Assembly: GCA_035079385.1 (NCBI GenBank)
Contig: JAVHKY010000075.1
Location: forward strand, 186,001-250,000
From: Aspidiotus rigidus
Lineage: Eukaryota; Arthropoda; Insecta; Hemiptera; Diaspididae
Direction: 5' to 3'
Length of the DNA: 64,000 nt
Below the pieces are notes generated by a model. It worked only from the letters and a program-made list of their open reading frames with translations, made no database searches and had not been told where the DNA came from. Below, one piece after another: positions 1-10,166 of this stretch (the stretch's first letter is position 1; the number at the start of each line of letters is the position of its first letter). The position numbers were made by a program, and so were the translations under genes.

Positions 1-235
1 TTTCGGAAATTTTGACCAATTATTAGTTAATTTTTGGCACATTTTGGTCCATGACTCGGCTCAAGAAAGTCGTAGAAAGTTGGGCAAAGACGCAAATTGA
101 AAATAAAATCGGGACACAAATTTCGTAGATCTGAACTATACATCCAACGGAAGACACCTCCTCCTTTTATACATCCAACGTTCTGAGATTTAGTGCCAAC
201 TCTCATTCAACTATAGTAACATCGTTTTGGTTCAC
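1..235. mobile_element. Right half of a foldback (MITE-like) element, cut by the window edge
   Basis: This stretch matches the right arm of the complete foldback element at 19700-20269: the same order of GGCACATTTTGGTCC, GTCGTAGAAAGTTG and a GTGCCAACTC-like end. It is diverged and has a small internal duplication (ACATCCAACG occurs twice, near 140 and 170). No coding capacity is seen. The left arm would lie outside the window. Confidence 0.6.
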
Positions 236-289
236 GCGATATATGTCGAAGATAATATTGAAATTCTTTCCACGCCCTTGTCTATCATT

Positions 290-600
290 AAATATGGCTT
301 GAAAGTCGGCATGTTCTCTGATTCCCCTCCTATCGTATATATTTTGAAATTGGAAATTTTTTCAAGTTCCCCTTCTTGAAATTCAAGATTTTCCGAATCC
401 AACTCCTATCGTATAAAACATGGCTCGTCGTTCCAAGTTCCGGTCTTTAGTTCGCGAGTAGAAATTTTCTCAAATCCCCCTCCTATCATATAACACCATG
501 TTTCGAAAGTCGGAATTTTTCTGAATTCCCATCCCATCATATATGTATACCGCGAAGACCGATATTTTTCGAGTGCTCCTCCTTTATTGGGGTAGGTCAG
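290..600. repeat. Diverged tandem copies of the 43-bp dispersed array unit
   Basis: Several diverged units of about 43-50 bp alternate the motifs TCCTATCATATA (or close variants) and TTTTTCAAGTCCCC-like runs. The same unit recurs at 4145-4330, 7730-7940, 9893-9965, 19430-19700 and 50360-50405. Open frames across it are low-complexity translations of the repeat, so no gene is called. Confidence 0.6.
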
Positions 601-835
601 ATTCCCTGTTAAAAAACTCAAATATGAAGTTCGACCATATTTTTCGAGTGAAGCAAAAAAAAATGCACTCCTAATATCGCGTTGGAATGAGTAATGCAAT
701 GTAAACAAGAATTGCACAAAATTTCCCATCTCTGTAAAGAATGGGCCACATGACCGAGAGTTTCATTAACAAGCTTTTCTTCGATTTTTGGTCTTCATCT
801 AGGAGCCGAGCGAGACTTCAATCTCCAGCCTATAA

Positions 836-1050
836 CAGGGTGTCCACTTTTTCTCTGAAATGAAATTCCCTGACTTTTCCATGACTTGTCCCTGACTTTT
901 TCAGGTTTTTCCAGACCATAATCTCCACTGAAAAGCAAGAAAAAAAAAAGAAGAGGAAAAACTTCCTAGCTTGAACTTTTTTCGACGAATCTCAAAAAAT
1001 TCCCTGACTTTTCCCCGACTTCCAGATTTTCCAGACAAGTGGACACCCTG
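836..1050. mobile_element. 215-bp MITE with CAGGGTGTCCACTT terminal inverted repeats
   Basis: The left end CAGGGTGTCCACTT (836-849) and the right end AAGTGGACACCCTG (1037-1050) are a perfect 14-bp inverted pair. Just inside both ends are CCCTGACTTTTCC motifs. TA-rich bases flank both ends, consistent with insertion at TA. It has no coding capacity. A Tc1/mariner-type non-autonomous element is inferred from size, inverted ends and TA context. Confidence 0.75.
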
Positions 1051-1990
1051 TATAAAAACGAATGAGTCTTTTGACGCCATTTTTTCCACAAGGGAGGTAT
1101 GATTGTTCTTGGAAATTGTTCGGTGTCCACCCAAGGGTAACAGGGGGAAGGTTAGTCCAATTTGCCAGGCGCAACACTGGGTCTACAGACAAAAACTAGT
1201 TAAAAAAACAGTAATTTCAAAATTTGTTAGAAAAATTCTGAAAGATACCAAATCTGAAAGAAAATTTTAAATAGAATAAATTTTGTTCTTTTGACTTTTT
1301 CGAGAAAATCAGTATTTCTCGAGATATTTTGGTTTAAATTTGTATAGATTCATATCGTCATCGGGGATGTACAGAAGGAAAATGAATCAAAAAGATTTCG
1401 ATGCTCGAGTTATTTCATTACTACAGCACTTTTTTTCCAAGAACCGAGCTTTCTGGAAACGCTATGTTGGTCGTTCAAAAACCAGTTTCTGTTCTTCCAA
1501 CTTTTCTCCACTTTTCTCCTCGCATATTTGAAAGGAATTAACGAGAAGGGAACGCCGTTTCCACTGAAAAACCCTGCATTACATCGTTGGTGAGATTCGG
1601 GAAGAAGGGAACTTTTCCTCCTTATTCTCCATTTTCTTTCATGTCAGGATTCAATGAATTTGGACTTTTGAGATACAAATGTACACGAAAAAAACAAGTT
1701 CGAAAAATTTCAATGTTATGATTGAGACACCTACGGATGCAGTGCATTCAAAGCTCTTCGAGTTCTACATTATTCAGCAAACAGGCTCTCTGCTTATACT
1801 TTCATGACAACGGACAATCTTTTATCAGCACGTACATGAGTAGAGAGAGTTGGGAAAACTTTTCCAGATGCAATCACAAAATCATATTGTTGTGTTACAC
1901 GAGATTCGTGTAACTGCCTAATTTGTAGAATCGGCAGCTTTTTATGCCAAATTCATGAAATCAGCAACAACCTTGCCAAATTTGTGAACT
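1051..1990. other. No gene seen
   Basis: AT-rich sequence with short open frames only. No splice-consistent exon series, repeat structure or recognised protein motif was found. Confidence 0.5.
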
Positions 1991-2822
1991 AAAAGTTTTT
2001 CTAAGCAAATTTTATTCCTTTTCAAGTATTTTAAAAATAATTTTGGCGAAAGTTTTTCCAAAAATATCATATCAGAACTCTTCCAATTACTCTCAAACGG
2101 CAAATTCTCTCTCTTCACTACATCCCCTAAAGACCCATACAACTCTAACCCAATCATACAACGGATTCTTCTAATACTTTTCACGTGGACTCAATTAACA
2201 CGCAAATAATTTGCATGATATGAATCCCCGGGAGACATTGACCGCTCCGAACTTGGCGCTGTTGTCCACCTCCTTCACCCTCCGCCGTTCCGTCTCTAGA
2301 CTACAAAAATCAGTGACCTTTCACTCATCACCCAGTCATGGAATACACTTTGGAAAAATCAATCCAACTAAGAACTCCTTCGTGTAAAGAAAATCCCCAT
2401 CCCTTGGACACCAGACAAGAGTCATTCTTTCTCCACAAAAATTACACATTCCCACATAACTAACCCCCCACATCCTAACCCTTTCATCTTGTCCCTACTG
2501 CCAACAAAGCAACTCAACAATGGACCCTTTTTTCTCCTGCTCCCAACTCTCACCACTTCGTTCTTTCACGAATAAGCACTCAAAAACAACCACGAAACCA
2601 TTTGTGATACCCTACAATACCTAAAACTAACTAACTTTCACTCTAACATCTAAAAAATCCTAACTGTCCGCACAAACTCCACTCAATTATAATCAATAAA
2701 AAGTTCACCTTCCTTACTGCCTTTCTCATTCAACAACATGATTATTCAATAATTTTGTACGCTATGGTGAATAGCCCCAGTGTAGCTGACAGCTCGTTAA
2801 AATAAATAAGTAAATAAATTCA
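1990..2822 (+). pseudogene. Decayed LINE 3' end with an AAATAAGT-type tail
   Basis: The plus strand shows a decayed reading rich in proline and serine codons (LFTTSPKDPYNSNP near 2106-2150, then PSWTPDKSHSF near 2400), interrupted by stops. After a 3' UTR-like stretch (TAGCCCCAGTGTAGCTGACA, 2772-2791) comes a short tail of AAAT/AAGT repeats at 2801-2820. Such ends are typical of Jockey/R1-like non-LTR retrotransposons. Only the 3' part is present and no intact domain remains. Assignment to a clade is inference. Confidence 0.45.
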
Positions 2823-3570
2823 AGTGAGAGTTTTTACTCCTGCTTAATTTCTTTTCTGAAATTGGTTCAGTGCAGGAAGCTCTGTACAAGTTCAGAACCT
2901 CCGACCTAGAACGATTTCAATGATCAAATGCATTAGCGAAACGATTCTCGAATACTTTAACGTCCCTCTGGAATTGTTTTTTCTTCTGGAGACATGAAAG
3001 CAAGTTCAAATACACGAAATCAGCAAAGCCGTTTACAATTTCACGAATCAGGCAATTACGCCAATCCCGCATAATACTCAGTTATAAGTAATCACTGAAG
3101 AATTGACAATTTTCTTGATTCAATTTATGAAGATGACGTTCTATGGGTCACACGAACCCAATGTGCTTCTCAAAATGTTCCCGAGATCCTTTCCACTTGG
3201 TTATCGAACAAGACACACCGTACGCTGAATTTCTAGTTTATCAGGTGAATTGTCGTTCAGGCAGCAGTAGGATCTATCAAATAACGAACTCAATAGCATT
3301 ATTTATTCATTCATAACACTGATTAGGAGGAGAGTCACCGCCTAATCCGCCCACCGAGAGGTATGAGTCATCTTATTCTATCCTTCGCTATACTTGCCCA
3401 TTCTGGCTCAACCGATTCAATAATTTTGTTCACTCACCTAGTACGGGGCCGGCCTCGAGATTTTCTTTGGTCTAAAGGGGATACTTCTAGAAATGCATTA
3501 TATTAAATATAAATTTTAAGACGAAGTCACCAAGCGTGTTAGGCATGAAAACACACAAGAATGGGGTTAA
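2823..3570. other. No gene seen
   Basis: Unique-looking AT-rich sequence without a recognisable exon, tandem repeat or inverted repeat. Confidence 0.45.
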
Positions 3571-3766
3571 GACAATTACCGACTTTTCTAACTAGAAAAG
3601 TGAGACTAACGAGTGAACCAGGCTATATTTTTACCGACTTTTCTAGCTAGAAAAGTGAGGTATTTTGTTAATACGTTTGGAAATGTTGAAGCGTGAGGGA
3701 AGGAATGAGGGGTTGACTGGTGGGTGATTGGTTGCTTCTTTGGCTTCGACATTGATTTTTTTAATT

Positions 3767-3931
3767 TTTCGGGATCTCCTTGTACCTGGATTCCCAGATG
3801 AAGAATCTTGGGATGGAGTTTGTATAGAAAATGGTGATGATAGCGTGAATACAATTTATGAGTGCACGAGAGGAATATCAGCTGGAGATAGCATTAAGAG
3901 ATGCCAGGAATCGGAGATGATAAAGGATTGA
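3767..3931 (+). pseudogene. Coding-like repeat segment, copy A
   Basis: The open frame reads LLVPGFPDEESWDGVC, then IENGDDSVNTIYECTRG, and ends EMIKD-stop. A second copy at 6549-6715 keeps the same frame and the same stop position, but differs at about eleven residues. A captured exon or ancestral element protein could look like this. The many amino-acid differences argue against current constraint. I do not recognise the family. There is no good start codon context and no upstream exon could be assigned. Confidence 0.35.
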
Positions 3932-4089
3932 GAAACTCACATAATATACAGTATACTTCGACGCTTTAGAGGTCCTATATTACTTTCAGCCTAAAAAGAA
4001 TCAGGTTTCTCTGTACGTATAGGTCTATACTTAGGCATAAATAAACTTTTTTTGTCCGCGGATCTCCGAAAACTACTGGATGGATTTTT

Positions 4090-4497
4090 AACAGGGAACC
4101 TGTTGTATGGGGGGCTTTTTGAGAAATTTTTCGTGCGCCGTCCAACAAAAAACTTGGAAAATATTTCGATTCTCTAGCCATATATGATAGGAAAGGGACT
4201 TGGAAAAATTTCGACTCTTGAACCATATATGATAGGAAGTTTTCCAAGTCCCTCTTCTACCATATATGGCTTGAGAGTCGAAAGTTTTCCAAGTCCCCTT
4301 CCTATCATATGTAGCTGGAGATTCGAGAAAAATTTAGACTCTCAAACTACATTATACTAGGCTTATAGGAGGTCTAGGCCTTTTTTAAACTAGCTTTATC
4401 TCGGTCTAGGCTGTCTGAATTCTCAATATCAAATCCCATATGACTCATAAAACAGGTTCCCTGCGTTCCTCGTTTAACTTCGTTAAGGAAGCCGTCG
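4090..4497. mobile_element. 408-bp array-bearing unit inserted in the dispersed repeat
   Basis: The unit begins AACAGGGAACCTGTTGTATG (4090) and carries the same motif inverted near its other end (CATAAAACAGGTTCCCTG-like, 4446-4463). It ends with a hairpin-forming stretch (TTCCT, TTAAC and GTTAAGGAA pairing around 4466-4490) and GCCGTCG. Between these lie four to five tandem 43-bp units (4145-4330). Alignment with copy 2 of the host repeat (GGATGGGTTTTTTCGAG, 7004-7020) shows the empty site is a run of T, so any target duplication is at most five T. Related units lie at 7658-8027 and 50312-50532. Confidence 0.65.
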
Positions 4498-4559
4498 TTT
4501 TTCGAGACTTAGATAAGTTATAGTCTCATATCTCAAGATGGGTACCAACAATTTTTTGA

Positions 4560-4730
4560 CGTGGAACACGTCTTGTATATCGAGGAGGTATTTCTGAAAA
4601 ATCGAGCATAATCGAGCGACAGATAAAAACGACAGATTTTCCACAGCATCCCATGTTAGGTAGCAACAGATTTTAGGTAGCTATAGATTTAAAAAAGGTA
4701 GGGCCCCTGGCGAGGCGCGACCTTTTCAAT
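4560..4730. other. No gene; repeat-derived flank
   Basis: Short AT-rich stretch ending in GGGCCCCTGGCGAGGCGCGA (4701-4720). This resembles the GC-rich GCCCCTCCTGGCGAGCCGCG motif after the other direct repeat (6277-6296). Confidence 0.4.
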
Positions 4731-4815
4731 TCTAAAGATAATCTCACTTTCTCTAAGTTTCTCCTTCACCTTCCTTCAAAGAGGTGGGGTAAGGGGAATA
4801 AATGAGAAATTTTGT
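4731..4815 (+). repeat. Left direct repeat flanking the Helitron-like ORF
   Basis: This segment of about 80 bp contains ATAATCTCACTTTCTCTAAG, TTTCTCCTTC and GAGGTGGGGTAAGGGGAATA. It matches 6037-6116 at most positions and in the same orientation. The two copies bracket the Helitron-type coding fragment. Confidence 0.65.
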
Positions 4816-5236
4816 AACTCGTTCAACTGAAAATAATCAGTGCGCCTCTGGTTTTCACCAAGTTCACTTATTAAAATTTAAAGCCCTTACCGAGTGCCTA
4901 GTGCTGTTAATGGTTTGAAGTGCTGAGTTTTTTCTATGTAATCTGTTTATTTTCTTTCCTTTTCGCCTTGTTATTTCTTTATTAATTGCTCATTTATATT
5001 CATATCATTCATTTTTTGTTTTCTATTGAATTATTTGTTTTCTTTTTTGTAGTTTCATTTATTTATATTTTTGCTATTTTATTTTTTGAAGTGCTGAGTT
5101 GTCCCTACTTAATTAATTCACCTGTTTATTTTTCTTTCTTTTTGCAGTGTTTTTTTAAATATTTATTTGCTCATTTTCGTAGGGTTAATTCATAATTTTT
5201 GCTTTTCGTTTTCTTTCTTATTTCTTTCTTTTGAAA

Positions 5237-6085
5237 ATGGATGTGAAAAAAATTAAGAACGCAAATCCTACAATGATCAATAATGAAATATGTGAACCTA
5301 ATAAAAAAATGAGAATGCAAATAAAAAACAGTACCAAGATAACTAAAAATGCTGAATATTGTAGAAATTATCGAATAAAAAGAAAAGCCATGATTGACAG
5401 TCGTGATGAATCCCCCAAAAAAATTTGTAGTCAAGATAGAAATGCGCAGTATCGTAAAAATTACAGGTTAACAAAAAAGACACTAGAACAAAGTATTAAA
5501 AAAACGAATGAAAATGAAATACAAGAAATTTTGAATGATTTACCATCTTGTTCATGGATGACTGATGAAGATAAGTTAGTCAGACATGGAATAAATTCAG
5601 ATCTTATGCTTGTAAGGTATAGCAAGTTGAAAAGTAATAAGATAAAGAAAGCTCATGATTTAAGAAGTGATATAAGAAAAAAAAAAAAAGGCATTCAAAA
5701 ATGTAAGGACCCTAAAAAAAATTATTCTGCCACTGATTCTAATTTTGAAAAGAAATTCATTCAAAATCCATTTGGATATGCTTGCAATGTATGTGATCGA
5801 TTATGGTTTTTGAAAGACTTAAAATCTATACCTTCGATATATTCTGAATTATTGACATCTGAATTTCCCGAAGAAGATTTTCGTAATTTTCAAGTGTGTT
5901 CTAATTGTTATACTTGTTTATTACATAATAAAATCCCTTTTTTGTCCAAATCCAATGGTTTCACCTATCCTCCATTACCTAATGATTTACCTGAATTAGA
6001 CCTAATAACAGAAAGAATAATATCGCCTCGAGTTTTTTTTAGAATAATCTCACTTTCTTTAAGTTTCTCCTTCTCCTTCCTCTAA
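5237..6085 (+). pseudogene. Truncated Helitron-type N-terminal protein (DUF6570-like region)
   Basis: The frame starts at ATG 5237 and runs 282 codons. It has a basic, lysine-rich N-terminus with two related motifs (NAEYCRNYRIKRK and NAQYRKNYRLTKK, residues about 36-85). A cysteine module follows: ACNVCDRLWFLKDLK (about residue 183), then VCSNCYTCL, KIPFLSKSNG, and LPELDLITERIISPRVFF at the end. This order is what I know from the DUF6570 region before the helicase-like domain of Helitron proteins. The match stops at RVFF. The last residues (RIISLSLSFSFSFL) are encoded by the right-hand direct repeat, so the protein is truncated and fused to repeat sequence. No Rep or helicase domain is present. 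Confidence 0.65.
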
Positions 6086-6116
6086 GAAGGTGGGGTAGGA
6101 GGAATAAATAAGAAAT
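6037..6116 (+). repeat. Right direct repeat flanking the Helitron-like ORF
   Basis: Second copy of the 4731-4815 segment, in the same orientation. It supplies the last codons and stop of the truncated protein, which fixes the truncation point at about 6035. Confidence 0.65.
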
Positions 6117-6545
6117 TCAAACACAAAATAGTCTTATATATTGAGAAAGACATGAAATATGATCTTTATTTATTTGCCTATGCCGGAAAATTTCGAAACA
6201 AAGAACGTGTTCCACGCCTTATCTATTCAGTTTGACTGAAAGTAAATCAATTGGGGGGGGGGTCCAAGGGGGGAGCCCCTCCTGGCGAGCCGCGGAGCGC
6301 CGAGTTTTGATGATTAATCGATAGTAATTCTTCAGCGCGTTTCCAATCGAGTTAATACGATTCTGTAGGTTTTGGGAGTAATCGAATTATCAATTTGCAA
6401 AGATCGCAGAAACAACTGTTATAACCTCATAAGAATGTGGGCCGGGGGAGGCAGAGTAAATTTTCTGGAGACGTTTCGTAGGTTTTACATGACTCCTAGC
6501 CTAAATCAAAACAAAATTCAGGTTTCCCCATTGGATTTTTTTTTC
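6117..6545. other. No gene; GC-rich motif and repeat debris
   Basis: It contains a G run (6254-6262) and GCCCCTCCTGGCGAGCCGCG. It also holds a stretch (ATCAATTTGCAAAGATCGCAG, 6388-6408) that recurs at 7167-7187 together with GGAGACGTTTCGTAGGTTTTA. No coding signal. Confidence 0.4.
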
Positions 6546-6548
6546 ATT

Positions 6549-6715
6549 TTTCGCGGGATCTCCTTGTAGCTCGATTCCCAGATGAAGAATATTCGGATGT
6601 TGTTTGCATAGAAAATGGTGATGATAGCGTGAATACAATTTATGAGTGCACGAGAGGAATACCAGCTGGAGGTAGCTTTAAGAGATGCCAGGAATCGGAA
6701 GTGATAGAGAATTGA
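6549..6715 (+). pseudogene. Coding-like repeat segment, copy B
   Basis: Partner of 3767-3931. It reads LLVARFPDEEYSDVVC, then IENGDDSVNTIYECTRG, and ends EVIEN-stop. Frame and stop position are shared with copy A, and both are followed by ATATACAGTATAC motifs. Function is unknown. Confidence 0.35.
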
Positions 6716-6799
6716 ACCACTCAGCCTAATATACAGTATACTAGACCAATACTAGGCTAAGAATAATGTATAGGAAAAAATGATTATAGAGCTCTTTTT

Positions 6800-7085
6800 T
6801 TTTACCTACTTTTCTAGCTCGAAAAGTGCGGTATTACATGTGTAGCAAGATTGACAGGAGGAAGAAGCAGTCAACTTTCTCGATGCTTTGGAGGCCCTAT
6901 ATTACTTTCAGCATGAAAAAAATCAGTTTTTTTTTTTTTTAAATATAGGCCTATATATACGCTGACAGAAATTTTTTTTCCGCGGATCTCCTCCAAAACT
7001 ACCGGATGGGTTTTTTCGAGACTTAGATAAGTTATAGTCTCAATCTGAAGATGGGTACCAACAATTTTTTTGACAAATAATTGAT
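6800..7085. repeat. Dispersed repeat family, copy 2 (empty site)
   Basis: The order matches copy 1: CTTTTCTAGCTCGAAAAG palindrome (about 6809), TCCTATATTACTTTCAGC-like segment, CCGCGGATCTCC, ACTACCGGATGGGTTTTTTC, GAGACTTAGATAAGTTATAG and ATGGGTACCAACAATTTTTT. It lacks the 408-bp unit of copy 1 and the 1.33-kb element of copy 3, so it serves as the reference for both insertion sites. Confidence 0.7.
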
Positions 7086-7657
7086 AGTAATTTCTCAGCG
7101 CGTTTCCGATTGAGTTAATACGATTTCCGTAGGTTACGGTTAATGATATTGGGAGTTATCGAAATATCAATTTGCAAAGATCGCAGAAACAATATTACTG
7201 TTACAGTTTCGTAGCAGTTTGGGCAGGGGGAGGGGGAGAGGTTTTTCTGGAGACGTTTCGTAGGTTTTAGATGATTCGTAGCCTAAATTAAAACAGAATT
7301 CAGATTTCCTTATTGGATTGTAGGTATTTTTACTGTGTTATCAGTTGATGTGACGTCATAGTGATACTATTTATAAACTGAGTTTTATTGTTCATTCTAC
7401 AAATATTTGACATGATGGGACAGGTCATTGGTATTTAATTTAAAGAGAGGGAATGACTCAATGATTTTTGCATTGTGGTTGAAAAGTCGTGCGACTGCGT
7501 GAGTGTTTTTTTTTTGATATTCACTTCGAATATTTGTCTACTCGAGCATTCGATTGGAAGAGTGCGGTCATGACTCCTCGTAAAGCAGCGATTTACTATA
7601 GAAACCAAGTCAATGAAACTTTCCGTCAAATACCACGGCTTATTCCCCGAGTTTTGT
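7085..7657. other. Repeat debris with a TGACGTCA palindrome; no gene
   Basis: It repeats parts of 6305-6500 (CGCGTTTCCGATTGAGTTAA, GATCGCAGAAACAA). A perfect TGACGTCA lies at 7351-7358. The segment 7425-7500 (AATGATTTTTGCATTGTG and surroundings) recurs at 12700-12770. The minus-strand open frame here reads through the repeat and has no family match I recognise. Confidence 0.45.
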
Positions 7658-8027
7658 AACAGGGAACCTGTTCTATAATGGTTTTTCGAAAAATTTGTCG
7701 TGCGTCGTGCAACCAAAAACATTGAAACATTATGACTCTCGAGCTATATAGTATATGATAGGACAGTGACTAGGAAAAATTCTGACTCTCAAGCTAGGGG
7801 TATATGATACTAAAAATTTCGACTCTCGAGCCATGAAGAGGGACTCGGAAGGAATTTTGACTTTCAAACGATAACATATGATACGAAGGGAAGGGATTTC
7901 TAAAAATTCTTACTTTCAGGCTACGTACACCATAGTATGAGGGACCCAGGAAAACTTACGAATCTTCAAGATTTCAATTACAGGTTCTCTGCGTTCCTCG
8001 TTTAATTAACATCGTTAAGGAAGTCGT
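7658..8027. mobile_element. Second copy of the array-bearing unit
   Basis: It begins AACAGGGAACCTGTTCTATA and contains diverged 43-bp units (about 7730-7940). It ends with ACAGGTTCTCTGCGTTCCTC, a TTAA/GTTAAGGAA hairpin and AAGTCG. Same architecture as 4090-4497, with a more diverged interior. Confidence 0.6.
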
Positions 8028-9890
8028 AATTTTCATTCTGAGTAGGTAATGCGTCTCTTCTGTTCAGCACGATATATCTGTTGCTAGAGTGGTAATCTAA
8101 TTCCATAATGATTCAACGAGTGAAAAACCTGGTCAGCGTAACAACTGGACGACGCGCTCGAGACACTCTGTCACGTTTATACAATCATTAGAATATTAGG
8201 AGACAATTCTTCTTACACGTTTCACTCTTCTCCGACCTCGGAAAGGACAGTGACCAAATGTTCTTGTCGCACGCTCGCAGCAGTCTATCGATCTCCCTTC
8301 TTTCCTTAAATCATTTTACACGATTTCAGATTTCTAGTTTTCAACAACGGTGGGTCTAGAGTCGCGTTTATTGGAATATTAAACATCGTAGGTACTTCAA
8401 GAAACATGACACCGAATATACGTACGACATCGAATTCTCAAATCCGAACATAATACTTAATATTACAACGAATGCTTTAAGAATAGCTCGATTACCGAAT
8501 AGTATGGAAACGCGGAATGGAAGGGGAAGAAAAACATGGAAAGCGTTTTCACGTTTTCGAGCTTATTTTTGTACGTGCATGCAAACCAAAGTGACTCGCC
8601 TACGACCTTCGATCAGAATGACGAAGTCGGCTGACGGACAAATTCGTTGCCTAAATTTAGTAATAATTCGTCCAAGTGTACAGTATAAACCTACAGTCGA
8701 ATCGTGGATAACTCTCGAGTTGGGTATTCTCTATTCTTTGTGGTGCCGTTCTCAGCTTCCGACGATCGAAAGAGAGAGGAGAGGATACAAAAAAAAAAAA
8801 AAAACATAATTATCGTCGCCGGTACGCGCGAAACAAACTACGTGTTTTATCACGTGGTGGTGATTCGACTCACCATAATGTAAATGCATCCGCTGATTGA
8901 TTCTTTCGAGTGTATCGAATATGGCACTGTCAATGTCGTTCTCTCGGCGAATTATTCGATTTTCCCATCACAAAGACACTCACCGAGCGCTAAAACGATA
9001 TTCACTTTCGCACCGGGACTAGACAGAAGAACTCGCGAACGATTTCAATAAGAAGAATTAAAACGCTACATTTCGCAGGAATATCTGCGTCGACACTGCC
9101 GCGGACCACGCACACCGGGATGATGATTACGGTACGCGCTGAAATTCCCGATAGCCAGTAATAGATTATCGCTATAGACTGAGAAAAATAATAAATAAAT
9201 AAAGGTATCCCAGCACTTGGGAGTTACGACGGAGTCGAAGACTTATAATAGACGAGAAAAAAGAAGGAAACGAACGCGGCGATATTATACGAAACGTAAT
9301 AACGATTGTCTGCCAGACTACTACGACTCTCGAACACTCGACTACGGAACGACGCGCGGTACAGCAGCGTGCACCACACACAACCTGTATGGAAACTTAA
9401 CGCCACCGACTAGTCACGATCGAATTGGTTGTACATAATATTTTTTTTTTTTTTCAAGAATTCAATCACGTACACGTTCGTTATACTCCCTCCAATATAC
9501 GCGGTCATTAGGAATATTATTTCAGAAGTTACTCGTCTGATTTACCGAGACACTCCTACTAATCTCTCTCCGACCTCTCTTCCTACCCGCCTGTACTTCG
9601 GCTCGAAGTATTGTGTCGTATGGATCGGGACGACGGTGAGTCGACATTGTCATTCTAACTTCGTGTTGTATGTCATCGAAGAGTTCACCGTTCATCTGTG
9701 AACGTGTCACAAGTCCGTATCGAACTCGATTGAAGGTAATTCGATTTTCGATATTCGGTTCCGACGAACGTTTCATGTTCTTTATTTTCTATCCCTTTTG
9801 ATGTATGTGCGAAAACCACTCACACTAGATGACGTTTAGAGACGGCAAACTACTGACAAGAAAATTAAGTGCCATTGCAGGACTGCAATG
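8028..9890. other. Unique, CpG-richer stretch; no gene assigned
   Basis: Sequence between repeats with visibly more CG dinucleotides (for example 8150-8170, 9090-9130, 9280-9370) than its neighbours. Several short open frames exist on both strands, but none has a recognisable motif or a convincing splice series. It could hold a promoter or untranslated first exon of a gene whose body I cannot see. That is a guess. Confidence 0.3.
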
Positions 9891-9892
9891 GC

Positions 9893-10020
9893 ATTTCCCG
9901 AGAATTTTTCCAAGTCCCCCTCCTATCATATAAAGCTTAGAGGCTGAAGTTTTTCCAAGTCCCAAAAATAATGACGTACCAACTTGAACGCGCTGCAATT
10001 TCAAGGAAGCCGTCGTTTTA
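9893..10020. repeat. Partial array-bearing unit
   Basis: About one and a half 43-bp units (TTTTTCCAAGTCCCCCTCCT and TCATATAAAGCTTAGAGGC) are followed by AAGGAAGCCGTCGTTTT. That ending equals the right end of the 4090-4497 unit. The left end is missing. It abuts copy 3 of the dispersed repeat directly. Confidence 0.5.
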
Positions 10021-10166
10021 CCGACTTTTCTAACTAGAAAAGTGAGGTACTACACCCGTAGCAAGGTCAACAGGGGAAGGGGACAATGAACTTTCTCGAC
10101 ATTCTAGAGGTCCTAGATCACAACTGGCATAAAAAAATTTCCGGTTTCCTTATATATGTTACAGTT

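Larger units (their letters stand above)
3579..4560. repeat. Dispersed repeat family, copy 1, carrying a 408-bp insertion
   Basis: The copy starts with two CTTTTCTAGCTAGAAAAG-like palindromes (3583-3600 with one central mismatch; 3638-3655 perfect). It continues through a coding-like segment (3767-3931), TCCTATATTACTTTCAGC, CCGCGGATCTCC and CTACTGGATGGATTTTT. It is then interrupted by the 4090-4497 unit and resumes with TTTTTCGAGACTTAGATAAG and ATGGGTACCAACAATTTTTT. Copy 2 (6800-7085) lacks the interruption. Copy 3 (10010-10166 plus 11495-11645) is split elsewhere. No transposase is visible. Confidence 0.7.

Noticed and set aside
3579..3660. CTTTTCTAGCTAGAAAAG palindromes considered as protein-binding operators
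   Set aside because: They occur at the same place in every copy of a dispersed repeat, so they are better explained as part of that element.
8504..8809. A 101-codon plus frame ending in a lysine run
   Set aside because: No motif, no conserved neighbours and the end is an A tract; not enough to call a gene.
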